Of a DNA stretch of 64,000 nucleotides, positions 43,829-52,570 are shown in pieces; within the stretch, counting starts at the first letter, position 1, and each line of letters opens with the position of its first letter. The stretch is from an uncultured Oligoflexales bacterium. Lineage in GTDB: Bacteria; Bdellovibrionota_B; Oligoflexia; Oligoflexales; JAPPIL01. The stretch is from the NCBI GenBank assembly GCA_958296095.1, contig OY282434.1, positions 1,022,001 through 1,086,000 on the forward strand, given 5' to 3'. Both the position numbers and the translations under genes were made by a program. A model generated the notes under the pieces. That model had not been told where the DNA came from, did not search any database, and saw nothing but the letters and a program-made list of their open reading frames with translations.

Positions 43829-46800
43829 ATGGGACGTTTTCTGCTGATTTTGTTTGTGGGCGGGCAACTGTGTGCTAGTTGCTCTAGTGGTGGTGCTAAC
43901 TTTACCTCGACAGAACCAAGCACTGACACCACGGAAGTTGCTCCCGATAAACTGCTGACCATCGACACCCGCACTGGTTCACGCAAACAGCTGCTTAGTT
44001 TTAAGACCAGCGGTAAACACGAGTTTGGTCGTTATCTTTCCGAATATGTGTTGGTAATAAAATCAAATACTGCCTCCTGTGTGCGCCTCAAGGTGAGACC
44101 CGCCGAGGAAATCGGTACGCCAGTGAGAAAAGATTATTTTGAAAATGACGACCCAGGTGCGGCTGGCTGTGGCGCAGGCGGTGGTGACGGTGGTGCAAAT
44201 CTTACTCTGTTACCAAATACACCAGCAACTACCCGTGCCCCGCGGGTGACAGCACTGCCTATGAGTGCTGCCCATCGTAGTTATCTTGACACCATCCCCA
44301 AAGATGCCGAGCGACTGGGCATTACCTCATCACCTGAATTATGCAGTATAAGTATTTTCAGAATGCCGGCAAAGCGCATCAGCCGCGGGGCCGGAGATGC
44401 CGCGGGCGGCGAATACACCGTTTCTAAAACCGGACGCTTGCTCGTGGTCAGCGAAAAAAAGCAAGTGCGTGTATGGGTGGACGAAGAATACGGCAACCCC
44501 TGCACCGCGGTAGGGCAAGCTCCTGGTGATTTTAATGCAGTTAATTTTAATGACCAATCATTACCAGCTACCGACCGCTTGTATATGGCACACTTGCGTA
44601 ACCTCGCGGCAGAAACTGAAAAAGCTTATCAGCGACTAAGCAAGGCTTTTGGTGAAATCAGTGATATTGATGACAATGGCTCAGTTGATTTATTTCTCTC
44701 GCCAGATATGAACCGTTCACATTTCAACGGTGTTCCTTCTGACAGAATTGATACTTTTAGGGCAACATTGACCCATCGCCCTAATGACCTTGCTCCGTTT
44801 GACTCTCAACGTAACTCTACTAGCAACGAAGGTGAAATTATCTATCTCTGGGTACCAGATCCTGCCGGAATTTATACGTATGGCTTTCTATCAAGTGCTA
44901 ACTCTTTGACGAGCAATTACAGTAAAGGCTACGTTGCCGCGCAGTTGATGAATTTAATTATTCTTAATCACAAAACAATTATTGATGACAGGTTGAAAAA
45001 AGAAAAACACTGGCTAATGGAAGCACTAGCTCTACTTGCCGCTTCTTATATCGGGGGCAACAATCTTGTTTTTCATCAGCTGGCGCAATACCTGACCTCT
45101 CGCCCCCAGACAATCGATCTCTTTGCCCAGCCTGCAAGTAATTATGAAAACATTATTACTGACGAAGAACGACAAGGTATGCTTACTATGTTTGCTTGGT
45201 ATATGCACACGCGTCTGTGTGGGAACAAGGTAGATATATGTGTCAAGCTGAAGAGTTTAATCGATACCGAATTAACTGGTAAGGAAAATATAGAGAACAC
45301 TTTTGGTGTCAGTCTCGATCAGCTGCTGCTTGATTTCGGGGTTAGTGTTGCCGCCCATCTTGCTGATAGTCCTGCCGCGGTGCGTAGCTTGTGGGATAAG
45401 GAAGATCAGAGCACCGCCAGCATAGCTAAACCACTGGAGATGCCATTGTTTGATAACAGTAACCTCAGTGCCACCGAAGTTTTTCCGCAAGACCCGCCGC
45501 TGACCGTTGAACTTGCCAATGACGGGCGGACTTTTTGGTCAGGTAATGCTAATACACCTTCTGCAGCTTGGGATCGCACACATGCTAGTCCATTTCCCAA
45601 CCTCAGCAATGCCCTCTATCAGGTGGTGTTGCCTGACAGTGATATGGATTTAAGCTTAGCAGCAAATTCCGTGACCTATGCCTTTGTTACCGGGCTCACC
45701 GCCACCCACACCGATATTGTTGCCCACTTCGGCAAAGGCTTGCAAGTAGTGGTTATGCCACTCGGCGATCGTGATTCTAACTTGCGCAAGGTGCATCAGG
45801 AAAAAGTTTCAGAACTAGGGCATATGGATGTGCGGGCGGTAAATCTTACTGATACAACTGACCCCACTAAAACTTACTACAACGATCCGCCCTATCCGCC
45901 TGCAACGATGCCAGAGTGGACGTTACTAGGGGATAAAGAACTGTGGATTGCAGGCTCGATCGATAACATTGCCCTCAACCCGATGACCGTCGGTGATGCC
46001 GATGCCTACAACATCAAAATCGATCCTTGTGCCACCACCAGCTGCCGTCTTACCGACGAGTTTTTCCTACTAGTGCAGACGAAGGTGCGAGATTACCCCA
46101 GTCAGCTGGTACCCTTTACTCTGGCGACGACTACCGATCTTAATATTTTCAAAGGGCGCAATATTTGGGCCAAGGCAGCCGATCTTGAGATCGAAGACCT
46201 CGACGATAACGCCGTGCTTTGCCAAGCAACTAGAACTAGTCCTGGCAAGTGTGCCAACGGGCGCATTAGTGGCGCAGCAACATTCGATGCCCAACATCAA
46301 AACAGCGGGGGATACCCCTTGCCGATCGATAACTTTTTGTTTGCTAGTCGTCCTTTTTCCAATGCCATGCGCTTCAACAACGGTGTGCTTACTTGTGACG
46401 AGCGTGAGGGGTTTAGAGCTTTTTGTCCCGACGAAGCGGCGCGGCAGTTTTTCAATTTTAAATGGAATCCAGAAGCGACCACCAACGATTTTGTTTTTTA
46501 CACGGTGGACGAGGATACTAACTTCTCGTCGAGCCTCACCACAATTAGCAGTGAAGATATAGAGGCCTTGCAGAAGTTCAAACGTCTACTGCCCATTGCA
46601 CCATTTGATGACGACGAACAAGATGGGTTGGAAGCCTGTAGTGCCGTAGGTCTTGATGAGGAGAACGACTGCCGCAAGAAAGGCAGTGGCCAGTTGCGCA
46701 GCGCGGCACAAGAAATATTAGCAAATAAACGTTTCGTTTGTAATCACGACGAGGCGGGTGTTGATTGCGATGCAATTTCCAGTGACATTGGCAGCTGGTT

Positions 46801-47350
46801 TCCCCGCGGCCATTTCGTTAATTTGAAAAAAAGCCCCCAAACATGGAATACCTATTACGATCCCGCCTTTGCCGAAGGAGCACACGGCCCCTGTGCGGGA
46901 GAACAGCAGACAGCTCCGCCAACTGGTTTCCCCTGCTCGCTCGATGCCACGATGCGTGCCGATGACATTCGCTACCAGCTCAACGTTGATGCTAGTCGTA
47001 TCCTTCCGAGCGGCGAGGGGTCCTATTGCGACGGGGTGTTAGGGGTTGATTTTGATGTCTGTATCGATCGCGTCACGATCCACAGTGCCTCTGGTGGTGA
47101 TGAGCTTCTCTATTCGTATATATACGATAGTCCTGAAACGACACGAGTGCGAGAACGTTGTCCCTTTCACCTCGCCCACAGCCGCGGCGAGGTCATCGGG
47201 AAGTCCGACCGCCTGCATTATCTCTGGTTCAGGGTGAGAAAAGATAAGCCCACCTTCGTCAACCTGATGGTCGGCGGACTGAACAACAGTCAAGGACGCT
47301 ACCTGTTGCGCACCAAGCTATTCAAATACAGCACCAACAAATGCCAGTGA
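43829..47350 (+). CDS. Large lipoprotein resembling an M30-type protease with lost site
   Basis: About 1173 residues from ATG 43829 (12 further codons upstream are open). N-terminus MGRFLLILFVGGQLCASCSS is a probable lipoprotein signal with an unusual CASC lipobox. Residues ~240-470 follow the order of hyicolysin-like (M30) proteases: AYQRLSKAFGEISDIDDNGSVDLFLS, NEGEIIYLWVPDP, then GYVAAQLMNLIILNHK and HWLMEALALLAASY. The last two correspond to LAHEFQHLINF and WLNEGLS..AE in active enzymes, so HExxH has become AQLMN while the later Glu remains. The other ~700 residues contain beta-rich domains with Cys pairs. I infer a non-catalytic surface protein derived from a protease. Confidence 0.72.
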   Translation: MGRFLLILFVGGQLCASCSSGGANFTSTEPSTDTTEVAPDKLLTIDTRTGSRKQLLSFKTSGKHEFGRYLSEYVLVIKSNTASCVRLKVRPAEEIGTPVRKDYFENDDPGAAGCGAGGGDGGANLTLLPNTPATTRAPRVTALPMSAAHRSYLDTIPKDAERLGITSSPELCSISIFRMPAKRISRGAGDAAGGEYTVSKTGRLLVVSEKKQVRVWVDEEYGNPCTAVGQAPGDFNAVNFNDQSLPATDRLYMAHLRNLAAETEKAYQRLSKAFGEISDIDDNGSVDLFLSPDMNRSHFNGVPSDRIDTFRATLTHRPNDLAPFDSQRNSTSNEGEIIYLWVPDPAGIYTYGFLSSANSLTSNYSKGYVAAQLMNLIILNHKTIIDDRLKKEKHWLMEALALLAASYIGGNNLVFHQLAQYLTSRPQTIDLFAQPASNYENIITDEERQGMLTMFAWYMHTRLCGNKVDICVKLKSLIDTELTGKENIENTFGVSLDQLLLDFGVSVAAHLADSPAAVRSLWDKEDQSTASIAKPLEMPLFDNSNLSATEVFPQDPPLTVELANDGRTFWSGNANTPSAAWDRTHASPFPNLSNALYQVVLPDSDMDLSLAANSVTYAFVTGLTATHTDIVAHFGKGLQVVVMPLGDRDSNLRKVHQEKVSELGHMDVRAVNLTDTTDPTKTYYNDPPYPPATMPEWTLLGDKELWIAGSIDNIALNPMTVGDADAYNIKIDPCATTSCRLTDEFFLLVQTKVRDYPSQLVPFTLATTTDLNIFKGRNIWAKAADLEIEDLDDNAVLCQATRTSPGKCANGRISGAATFDAQHQNSGGYPLPIDNFLFASRPFSNAMRFNNGVLTCDEREGFRAFCPDEAARQFFNFKWNPEATTNDFVFYTVDEDTNFSSSLTTISSEDIEALQKFKRLLPIAPFDDDEQDGLEACSAVGLDEENDCRKKGSGQLRSAAQEILANKRFVCNHDEAGVDCDAISSDIGSWFPRGHFVNLKKSPQTWNTYYDPAFAEGAHGPCAGEQQTAPPTGFPCSLDATMRADDIRYQLNVDASRILPSGEGSYCDGVLGVDFDVCIDRVTIHSASGGDELLYSYIYDSPETTRVRERCPFHLAHSRGEVIGKSDRLHYLWFRVRKDKPTFVNLMVGGLNNSQGRYLLRTKLFKYSTNKCQ

Positions 47351-47354
47351 CGAT

Positions 47355-47510
47355 AGGGCTCGCTTTCTAGCTCGCTTCGCTCGCTACGCTGCTTTTTGTA
47401 ACGCTCGCTTCCTAGCTCATCGCTACGCGGCTTTTTGTAACGCTCGCTTCCTAGCTCGCTTCGCTCGCTACGCTGCTTTTTGTATCGCTCGCTTCCTAGC
47501 TCGCTCCTTG
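47355..47510 (-). repeat. B array after the large lipoprotein gene
   Basis: Three B units on the minus strand (repeated TAGCTCGCTTCGCTCGCTAC and TTTTTGTAACGCTCGCTTCC) starting a few bases after the stop codon at 47350, the same placement as after purF. Confidence 0.75.
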
Positions 47511-47750
47511 TTCTCAGACCTCTTGCTATTGCGTTCAGGTTTGCCCTCAGGCCTCTTGCTATCGCGTTCAAGTTTGCCTGCTAGCCTCTCTGCTTGCCTC
47601 AGACCACTCGCTATTGCGTTCAGTTTATTTTTTAGATAAAGCATGTTCTTATACATGCCCAGGTCGGGTTTCTCGGTAGGTCTGCGCCGTGCCAAGACAA
47701 CGGAGGCTTGCTACGCGGCTTTTTGTATCGCTCGCTCTCCGAGGCTTCTT
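47511..47750 (+). repeat. C modules, a 3' half A element and B fragment
   Basis: C modules (CTTGCTATTGCGTTCAGG, ATCGCGTTCAAG), then the apex and 3' arm of an A element (47620-47710: GGTCGGGTTTCTCGG, CGCCGTGCCAAGACAACGGAGG), then a B fragment (GGCTTTTTGTATCGCTCGC). The A 5' arm is missing. Confidence 0.7.
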
Positions 47751-47888
47751 CGCCGTCGGGCACAAACCAGCCTGTTCCAGTGCTTGAATACACAGCATGG
47801 TTGATATTTTGATCCTAGTTGTGAGAAAATGATGCCATCTCACTCGTGACTGTGCGACAGATTTAGTGATTACTAGGGGCGGCATCCT

Positions 47889-48010
47889 ATGACAAAACGG
47901 GCAATACATAACGCCCTGTTTGTGGCGATTATCACCAACAATCGGGAGGTTATTGTCGAACTGCTGACTTTCTTGCTGCCTCCTGAAGAATTTGCCAGGC
48001 TTGCCCCCAA
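47889..48010 (+). pseudogene. N-terminal fragment of an Rpn/YhgA-like nuclease gene
   Basis: About 40 codons (MTKRAIHNALFVAIITNN..., then LTFLLPPEEFARLAP) resemble the start of Rpn/YhgA-like proteins (HDALFKAVFSNP...LPP), which are PD-(D/E)XK nucleases linked to recombination. The frame then runs into C and A repeat sequence and stops at 48071. An ankyrin-like reading (ALFVAIITNNREVIVELL) is possible. I call it a gene truncated by repeat insertion. Confidence 0.45.
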
Positions 48011-48230
48011 GACTCCCTGCCCTCAGACCCCTCGCTGTTGCGTTCAGGCTTGCCTACCGAGATCTCCATGAACGGCGGGGCGAGGCCGTACGAAAACTCG
48101 ACCGCAAATACTGCCAACACTGCAACCAGATTATTTTTTTGCACAAGGTATGTGCTCACAACCTATTTTAGGGGAGAGTTTCTCGGTAGGGCTGCGCCTC
48201 GCCAAGACAACGGAGGTTTGTGCTAAGTAG
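48011..48230 (+). repeat. Module A element, short form
   Basis: Complete copy with 5' arm GGCGGGGCG and 3' arm CGCCTCGCC (one wobble pair). Its tail ACGGAGGTTTGTGCTAAG ends inside the start of the next ORF. Confidence 0.75.
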
Positions 48231-48624
48231 AATCTCTGCTCTTTTCGCAGCCACGCTTGCCGCGTTTATAGTTGGCGGGCCCCTTGTTAGCGGTTTAACG
48301 GAGATGGCCTCCTCGACTTACCTGGTAATGCGCGGTTACGCTGAGGGAGAAAGTATGACATCCGCGACCCTCAGTGGGATGACGTTTGGTCCTAGTAGCT
48401 TTGCGGTGGAATATCTACTTCGTAAAAATCGCCAGCAACACCTGACCGACGAGCAGCGCAGACTTACCTTCAGAGGCGAAAACACGATGGAGGGCTTAGG
48501 GTTTTTAGCTACCCGAAGGCTACAGTATCTTTATCTAGAAGAGCAGAAAAAAACCAAGATTATCGAGAGGCTACAAGAAATCGAACCCGCCTACCTACAT
48601 GGTTGTGACCACCACCTGCTCTAG
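48220..48624 (+). CDS. ORF starting inside an A element; hydrophobic fragment
   Basis: 134 residues. GTG 48220 with GGAGG four bases upstream, both belonging to the A-element tail, so the repeat seems to provide translation initiation. The protein begins with a hydrophobic stretch (ALFAATLAAFIVGGPLVSGL), continues with SATLSGMTFGPSSFAVEYLL and ends with a charged helix (RRLQYLYLEEQKKTKIIERL). It may be the surviving 3' part of a gene whose 5' part was lost, or simply a new hybrid ORF. No family recognised. Confidence 0.4.
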   Translation: MLSRISALFAATLAAFIVGGPLVSGLTEMASSTYLVMRGYAEGESMTSATLSGMTFGPSSFAVEYLLRKNRQQHLTDEQRRLTFRGENTMEGLGFLATRRLQYLYLEEQKKTKIIERLQEIEPAYLHGCDHHLL

Positions 48625-48705
48625 CACAACCCTAGCCGTAGCACTCAGCGACTGTAAGGCCCGACATGTGATCACCTCGCCGCAATCGGCACGGTTGCAG
48701 GTCTG

Positions 48706-49164
48706 CTAAGCGAAAATCTGCAACGTCTTGGCAGCAGCCATCTGCTGAATTTGTTGACGGCTGAAGACCCGTGAAGAGGAGAAGAGCAGCACACACGACT
48801 CGGCACTGTCGTCAGGCAGCGGCTCTTCGATAGTGATTGCCCGTCCGTCGGTGCAGGCTTTGCGCACGGGTATGTGGCAGGTCTTGCCCGCGGTCTCGGC
48901 GACAATTGGGTTGGCGAATTTTTTCACCCGATAGCCGCGTGCCGCTAGTTCCCTGGTCAACAGCTCGCGATCGAAACGATTGAAACGGATCGCGGTCTGC
49001 ACGCGCTTTTTCTCACAGCTCGCACAGCGCCGTCCCGCCCAGCGTCGCCCCTGTGCGTCGAGGTAAATTTTCGAGCCGTCCTTGAGCCGTTGCCCCTGCC
49101 AGTGCCAGCCGACGAGATCACCACAGTAAACACATCTGCGCACTTGCGACTTCGTTGCACTCAT
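48706..49164 (-). CDS. Small Cys-rich, zinc-ribbon-like protein
   Basis: 152 residues, ATG 49164. Two CxxC pairs spaced by about 35 residues (CVYCGDLVGW and CASCEKKR) form a likely zinc ribbon at the N-terminus, followed by a mixed alpha/beta region with several further Cys residues (CHIPVRKACTDG). The basic region RVQTAIRFNRFDRELLTRELAARGYRVKK could bind nucleic acid. Ends 74 bp before the acyl-CoA dehydrogenase stop. No family recognised. Confidence 0.65.
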   Translation of the reverse strand: MSATKSQVRRCVYCGDLVGWHWQGQRLKDGSKIYLDAQGRRWAGRRCASCEKKRVQTAIRFNRFDRELLTRELAARGYRVKKFANPIVAETAGKTCHIPVRKACTDGRAITIEEPLPDDSAESCVLLFSSSRVFSRQQIQQMAAAKTLQIFA

Positions 49165-49238
49165 ATTTCAACTCCATGCTACCTACTATCATAGCACAGA
49201 AGATGGCAGTAGTTGCCTAGTGATAACGACACGCAGGT

Positions 49239-51059
49239 TTACTTGTCGAGGAAGGTTCGGCTCACTTCAATTTCGGCTTTCAGCCCCTGCAATCTTGGGA
49301 TCGCCTTGTCGAGAAAGCGGTGGGCTGTCTTTTCTCGCTTGCTGTCCGCCTCCGCATCCCAAACCAAGGCCTCCGCCAGGGCGACGCAGCACTTCATCTC
49401 ACACAGGCGTTCAGCGTTGAGCAAAGCAGGGCTGAAGTCTCGTAATTTGAGGTTTTTTTTTAATTTTTCCAAGCCTTGTAGCAGGGCTTTCACCCGCAGG
49501 CGACCGCTGGCGAAATTTTTACCGATCAAAGCGAGCAGTATCTTGACCGTGGCTGAATTGACAAGTTGCTTGGCTTTATTGAGTTTTTTACGCAATCCAC
49601 TGCTTTCAGAGATGCCCTTGACGCTCAGCGCGAGGGTGCGCTCGACGAAGGCACGGGGATTCCGCAACACTTCCTTGAGCACATCCTTGATACACATCAG
49701 CGCTTGAATCTGTGATGTGCCTTCGTAGATGGAAAGAATGACGCTCTGCCGCAGCCATAGTTCAGGCGGGTACTCGCGGCTGTAGCCATAGCCGCCGTGA
49801 ATCTGCAGGGCATTGCGGGCATGCATGATGACGTTTTCGCCGACGCGATACTTGATCAACGGTATCCACTGCCGGATGCGGCGCTGGTAAGCACTCATCC
49901 TATGTTCAAGCTGGTGGCGTGCCTCCTGATCGAGGTCAGGATTAGCGGCGAGGTAAGCCTTAGCCATGTCGATAAACGATTGGCGAAAAGCGGCCTTGTA
50001 GACGAGACTGCGGATTGCCTTGAGATCCGTCTCCATGTCGAGCAACTTGTCGGCAATTAGCTCGTGCTCGGCAATTTTCTTGCCCCAGGTGCGGCGCGTG
50101 GCAGCATAGTCAGACGCGAGACGACAGATTGCTTCAAGTGTGCCCACGCCCTGAAAGCCAGTGACGATGCGGGCCCCGTTCATCAGCAACAGCATGTAGG
50201 AGAAGCCCTTGTCGGCCTCGCCGAGCAGCTGAGCTTGTGCACCATCGAAGTTGAGATCACAGGTTGCCGAACCAGCTAAACCGAGTTTATCCTCAAGACG
50301 AGCCACCTGATAGTTGGGCTGGCCATCGATCAGCCGTGGGGCAACGAACAGCGAGAGGTGCTGCAAACCCTGCTGCCCTTTGCTGGTATTGGCAAGCACC
50401 AGAGCGACATCGGCAGTGCCGTTGGTAACGAAGCGTTTACTGCCATACAGATGCCAATTGCCATCTTCCTGCCGCTCAGCATAAGAGGTTAGCGCCGAAA
50501 GATCGCTGCCCGCACCTGCCTCCGTCAGCACCATGCAGCCCGACCATTCGCCGCGGCTGAGTTTGGGCACGTAGCGTTGCTTGAGCTCAGCGCTGCCAAA
50601 AGTTTCGATGACTGCAGCTACAGTGCCGTGCCAGATAACGTTCAGGGCCGTCGAGGGGCAGGCGCGAAATAGCAGTTCAAACATGCAACACTGGGCGATG
50701 AAAGGCGCACCTAACCCACCCCAGGCAGGGCGCGCCGTGAAGGGAGCGATGCCTAGGTCGTAGAGAAGTTTGATGTTAGCTGCCAACCGCGGCCCTGGTT
50801 GTAAATTGCCCTGCGCGTCGACGTGTAGCTTCTCATCCTCGACTTGACGCGTGCCAGGTGCAACCTCACTGCCGACCGCCTCGCCGAACGCGTCCAAGGC
50901 CTGCAACCACACCTGTTCGTATTCTTCGGCACTGTTGGCCGCGACCGCGCTGCGATCCTGTGCAGAGGTCAGCGCGTAGAGCTCCAGCAGAAACCCTGAT
51001 TGGCGTAGGTTGAAATCTAAATCGGGATTGTCAGAAAAAAAATTCGCCCGCTTGCGCAC
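49239..51059 (-). CDS. Acyl-CoA dehydrogenase
   Basis: About 606 residues from GTG 51059 (an in-frame TTG at 51113 also exists; the chosen start places NFFSDNPDLDFNL near the N-terminus, as in family members). Flavoprotein of fatty acid beta-oxidation. Motifs are MVLTEAGAGSDLSALTSYAE (FAD/substrate loop), GSKRFVTNG, IHGGYGYSREYP and SIYEGTSQIQALM, where the Glu is in the position of the catalytic base. A C-terminal extension of about 150 residues (LRVKALLQGLEKLKKNLKL) is typical of the long subfamily. The upstream side faces the 18/54-bp repeat array and the divergent ABC operon. Confidence 0.9.
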   Translation of the reverse strand: MRKRANFFSDNPDLDFNLRQSGFLLELYALTSAQDRSAVAANSAEEYEQVWLQALDAFGEAVGSEVAPGTRQVEDEKLHVDAQGNLQPGPRLAANIKLLYDLGIAPFTARPAWGGLGAPFIAQCCMFELLFRACPSTALNVIWHGTVAAVIETFGSAELKQRYVPKLSRGEWSGCMVLTEAGAGSDLSALTSYAERQEDGNWHLYGSKRFVTNGTADVALVLANTSKGQQGLQHLSLFVAPRLIDGQPNYQVARLEDKLGLAGSATCDLNFDGAQAQLLGEADKGFSYMLLLMNGARIVTGFQGVGTLEAICRLASDYAATRRTWGKKIAEHELIADKLLDMETDLKAIRSLVYKAAFRQSFIDMAKAYLAANPDLDQEARHQLEHRMSAYQRRIRQWIPLIKYRVGENVIMHARNALQIHGGYGYSREYPPELWLRQSVILSIYEGTSQIQALMCIKDVLKEVLRNPRAFVERTLALSVKGISESSGLRKKLNKAKQLVNSATVKILLALIGKNFASGRLRVKALLQGLEKLKKNLKLRDFSPALLNAERLCEMKCCVALAEALVWDAEADSKREKTAHRFLDKAIPRLQGLKAEIEVSRTFLDK

Positions 51060-51169
51060 CAAAGCATCCCCGTACGACCGCCGCAGACTAGCACCCGGAG
51101 GCTGTCGAGTCAAGATTTGACCAGGAGTTGCCGCTTGTCAAGTGTGCGCGAACTGCTATCGTGGTGGGT

Positions 51170-51500
51170 GGAGCTAGAAAGCGGCAAGGAGCTAGGAAGC
51201 GGCAAACAGTCTCGCGAGCGGAGCGAGCTAGAAAGCGGCAAGGAGCTAGGAAGCGGCAAACAGTCTCGCGAGCGGAGCGAGCTAGAAAGCGGCAAGGAGC
51301 TAGGAAGCGGCAAGGAGCTAGGAAGCGGCAAGGAGCTAGGAAGCGGCAAACAGTCTCGCGAGCGGAGCGAGCTAGAAAGCGGCAAGGAGCTAGGAAGCGG
51401 CAAGGAGCTAGGAAGCGGCAAGGAGCTAGGAAGCGGCAAACAGTCTCGCGAGCGGAGCGAGCTAGAAAGCGGCAAGGAAACCGCGTAGCGAGCGATACAA
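51170..51500 (+). repeat. 18-bp / 54-bp tandem repeat array (B-related) in a divergent promoter region
   Basis: The 18-bp unit GGAGCTAGGAAGCGGCAA is repeated; three units with AACAGTCTCGCGAGCGGAGC form a 54-bp super-unit seen about four times, with extra 18-bp units in two of them. Every period is a multiple of three and several frames stay open across the array on both strands. It shares GAGCTAGGAAGCG and GCGAGCGGAGCGAGC with module B and ends in a normal B tail (CGTAGCGAGCGATACAAAGAGC). It lies between the acyl-CoA dehydrogenase start and the ABC promoter. Confidence 0.85.
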
Positions 51501-51552
51501 AGAGCCGCAATGCGAAACATGATATTCGCGGGTTAATCGCGGTACGCCCCTC

Positions 51553-51581
51553 TTGCCGAGACGGGCAATGTTCGCTAAAAT
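51553..51581 (+). promoter_or_regulatory. Sigma70-type promoter for the ABC operon
   Basis: TTGCCG (51553-51558), 17-bp spacer, TAAAAT (51576-51581), 38 bp before the TTG start at 51620. Both boxes are close to consensus. Confidence 0.5.
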
Positions 51582-51619
51582 CCAGGGGTTGTGCTGAGCG
51601 CGAACTCAGGAGTGTAACA

Positions 51620-52570
51620 TTGATCACAGTGCGTGGCCTCGCCAAGTACTACGGTGCATATCAGGCCATCGAAGCCCTCGATTTTTCTATCTCCCGCGGC
51701 GAAATAGTCGGCTTGCTCGGCCTCAACGGTGCTGGCAAAAGCACCGTGCTGAAAATTCTGGGTGCATTCCTCGTCCCCTCTGCGGGCTACGCGGAGGTGG
51801 CAGGCTGTTCCATCGCCGACAATCCCCAGGCGGTACGGCGAGCCATCGGTTTTTTGCCCGACAGCCCGCCGCTCTATCACGAAATGAGCGTCGATGCCTA
51901 TCTTGCCTACGTGCTGCGCCTCAAAGTCGGACGCCTCAGTCGTGCCGAGCTGGAACGCCAGCGCGACGAAGCTCTCGACCGCACCGCCCTGACCGCTGAA
52001 CGCCACCGCACTCTCGGCGAGCTGTCACACGGCTTCGCCCAACGGGTCGGCATCGCCCAAGCTATCATCCACAAGCCACCCGTGCTCATTCTCGACGAAC
52101 CCATCAACGGACTCGATCCTGTGCAAATCGTTGAGATGCGTGATTTGATTTTATCTTTTCGCCACGAACATACCGTCATCCTGTCAAGCCACATTCTCTC
52201 GGAAATTACCCGCACCTGCGACCGTATTCTCATCCTTGATCAAGGGCAACTGGTGGCACAAGGCGCGGAAGCAGAGCTGGCCAAGTCAATGCGCGGCGAC
52301 AAGAAAATCACCGCCACCACGGCCCAAGACCCTCAGGCCGCGGTGGCAACCATCAAAAAACTCAACGGTGTCGACGCAGTTGCTTGTCAACAAAACGCCC
52401 GCGGCGAATACGAGCTTACCCTGCAAGCGACCGCCGACGTGCGTTCCCAAGTAGCACAGCAGTTGGTCGCTTACGAGTTGCTGGCCTTGAGCACTGCCGA
52501 AGCAGGCCTGGAAGCACTGTTCATGCAACTGGTTAGCGCCGCGCCGCGCCGCACAGGGGAGCAAGCATGA
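51620..52570 (+). CDS. ABC transporter ATPase, Gld-type
   Basis: 316 residues. I chose TTG 51620 because AGGAG lies 7 bp upstream; the frame is open for 164 more codons through the repeat array, but those codons encode only repeat sequence. The ATPase has Walker A GLNGAGKST (~35), signature LSHGFAQRVGIAQA, Walker B VLILDEPINGLD and the switch His in HTVILSSHILSE. A C-terminal ~90-residue domain follows. It is the first of four overlapping genes like the GldA/GldF/GldG cassettes known from gliding Bacteroidota and also found in many other bacteria with no gliding link. Confidence 0.9.
   Translation: MITVRGLAKYYGAYQAIEALDFSISRGEIVGLLGLNGAGKSTVLKILGAFLVPSAGYAEVAGCSIADNPQAVRRAIGFLPDSPPLYHEMSVDAYLAYVLRLKVGRLSRAELERQRDEALDRTALTAERHRTLGELSHGFAQRVGIAQAIIHKPPVLILDEPINGLDPVQIVEMRDLILSFRHEHTVILSSHILSEITRTCDRILILDQGQLVAQGAEAELAKSMRGDKKITATTAQDPQAAVATIKKLNGVDAVACQQNARGEYELTLQATADVRSQVAQQLVAYELLALSTAEAGLEALFMQLVSAAPRRTGEQA

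Noticed and set aside
51170..51500. CRISPR-like array
   Set aside because: Repeats are directly adjacent with no unique spacers of constant length, and no cas genes are present; this is a simple tandem repeat.
51128..51619. 164-codon N-terminal extension of the ABC ATPase through the repeat array
   Set aside because: A good ribosome site and promoter lie just before TTG 51620, and the extension encodes only ARKRQG-like repeats. Unlike tolA, a normal start is available.
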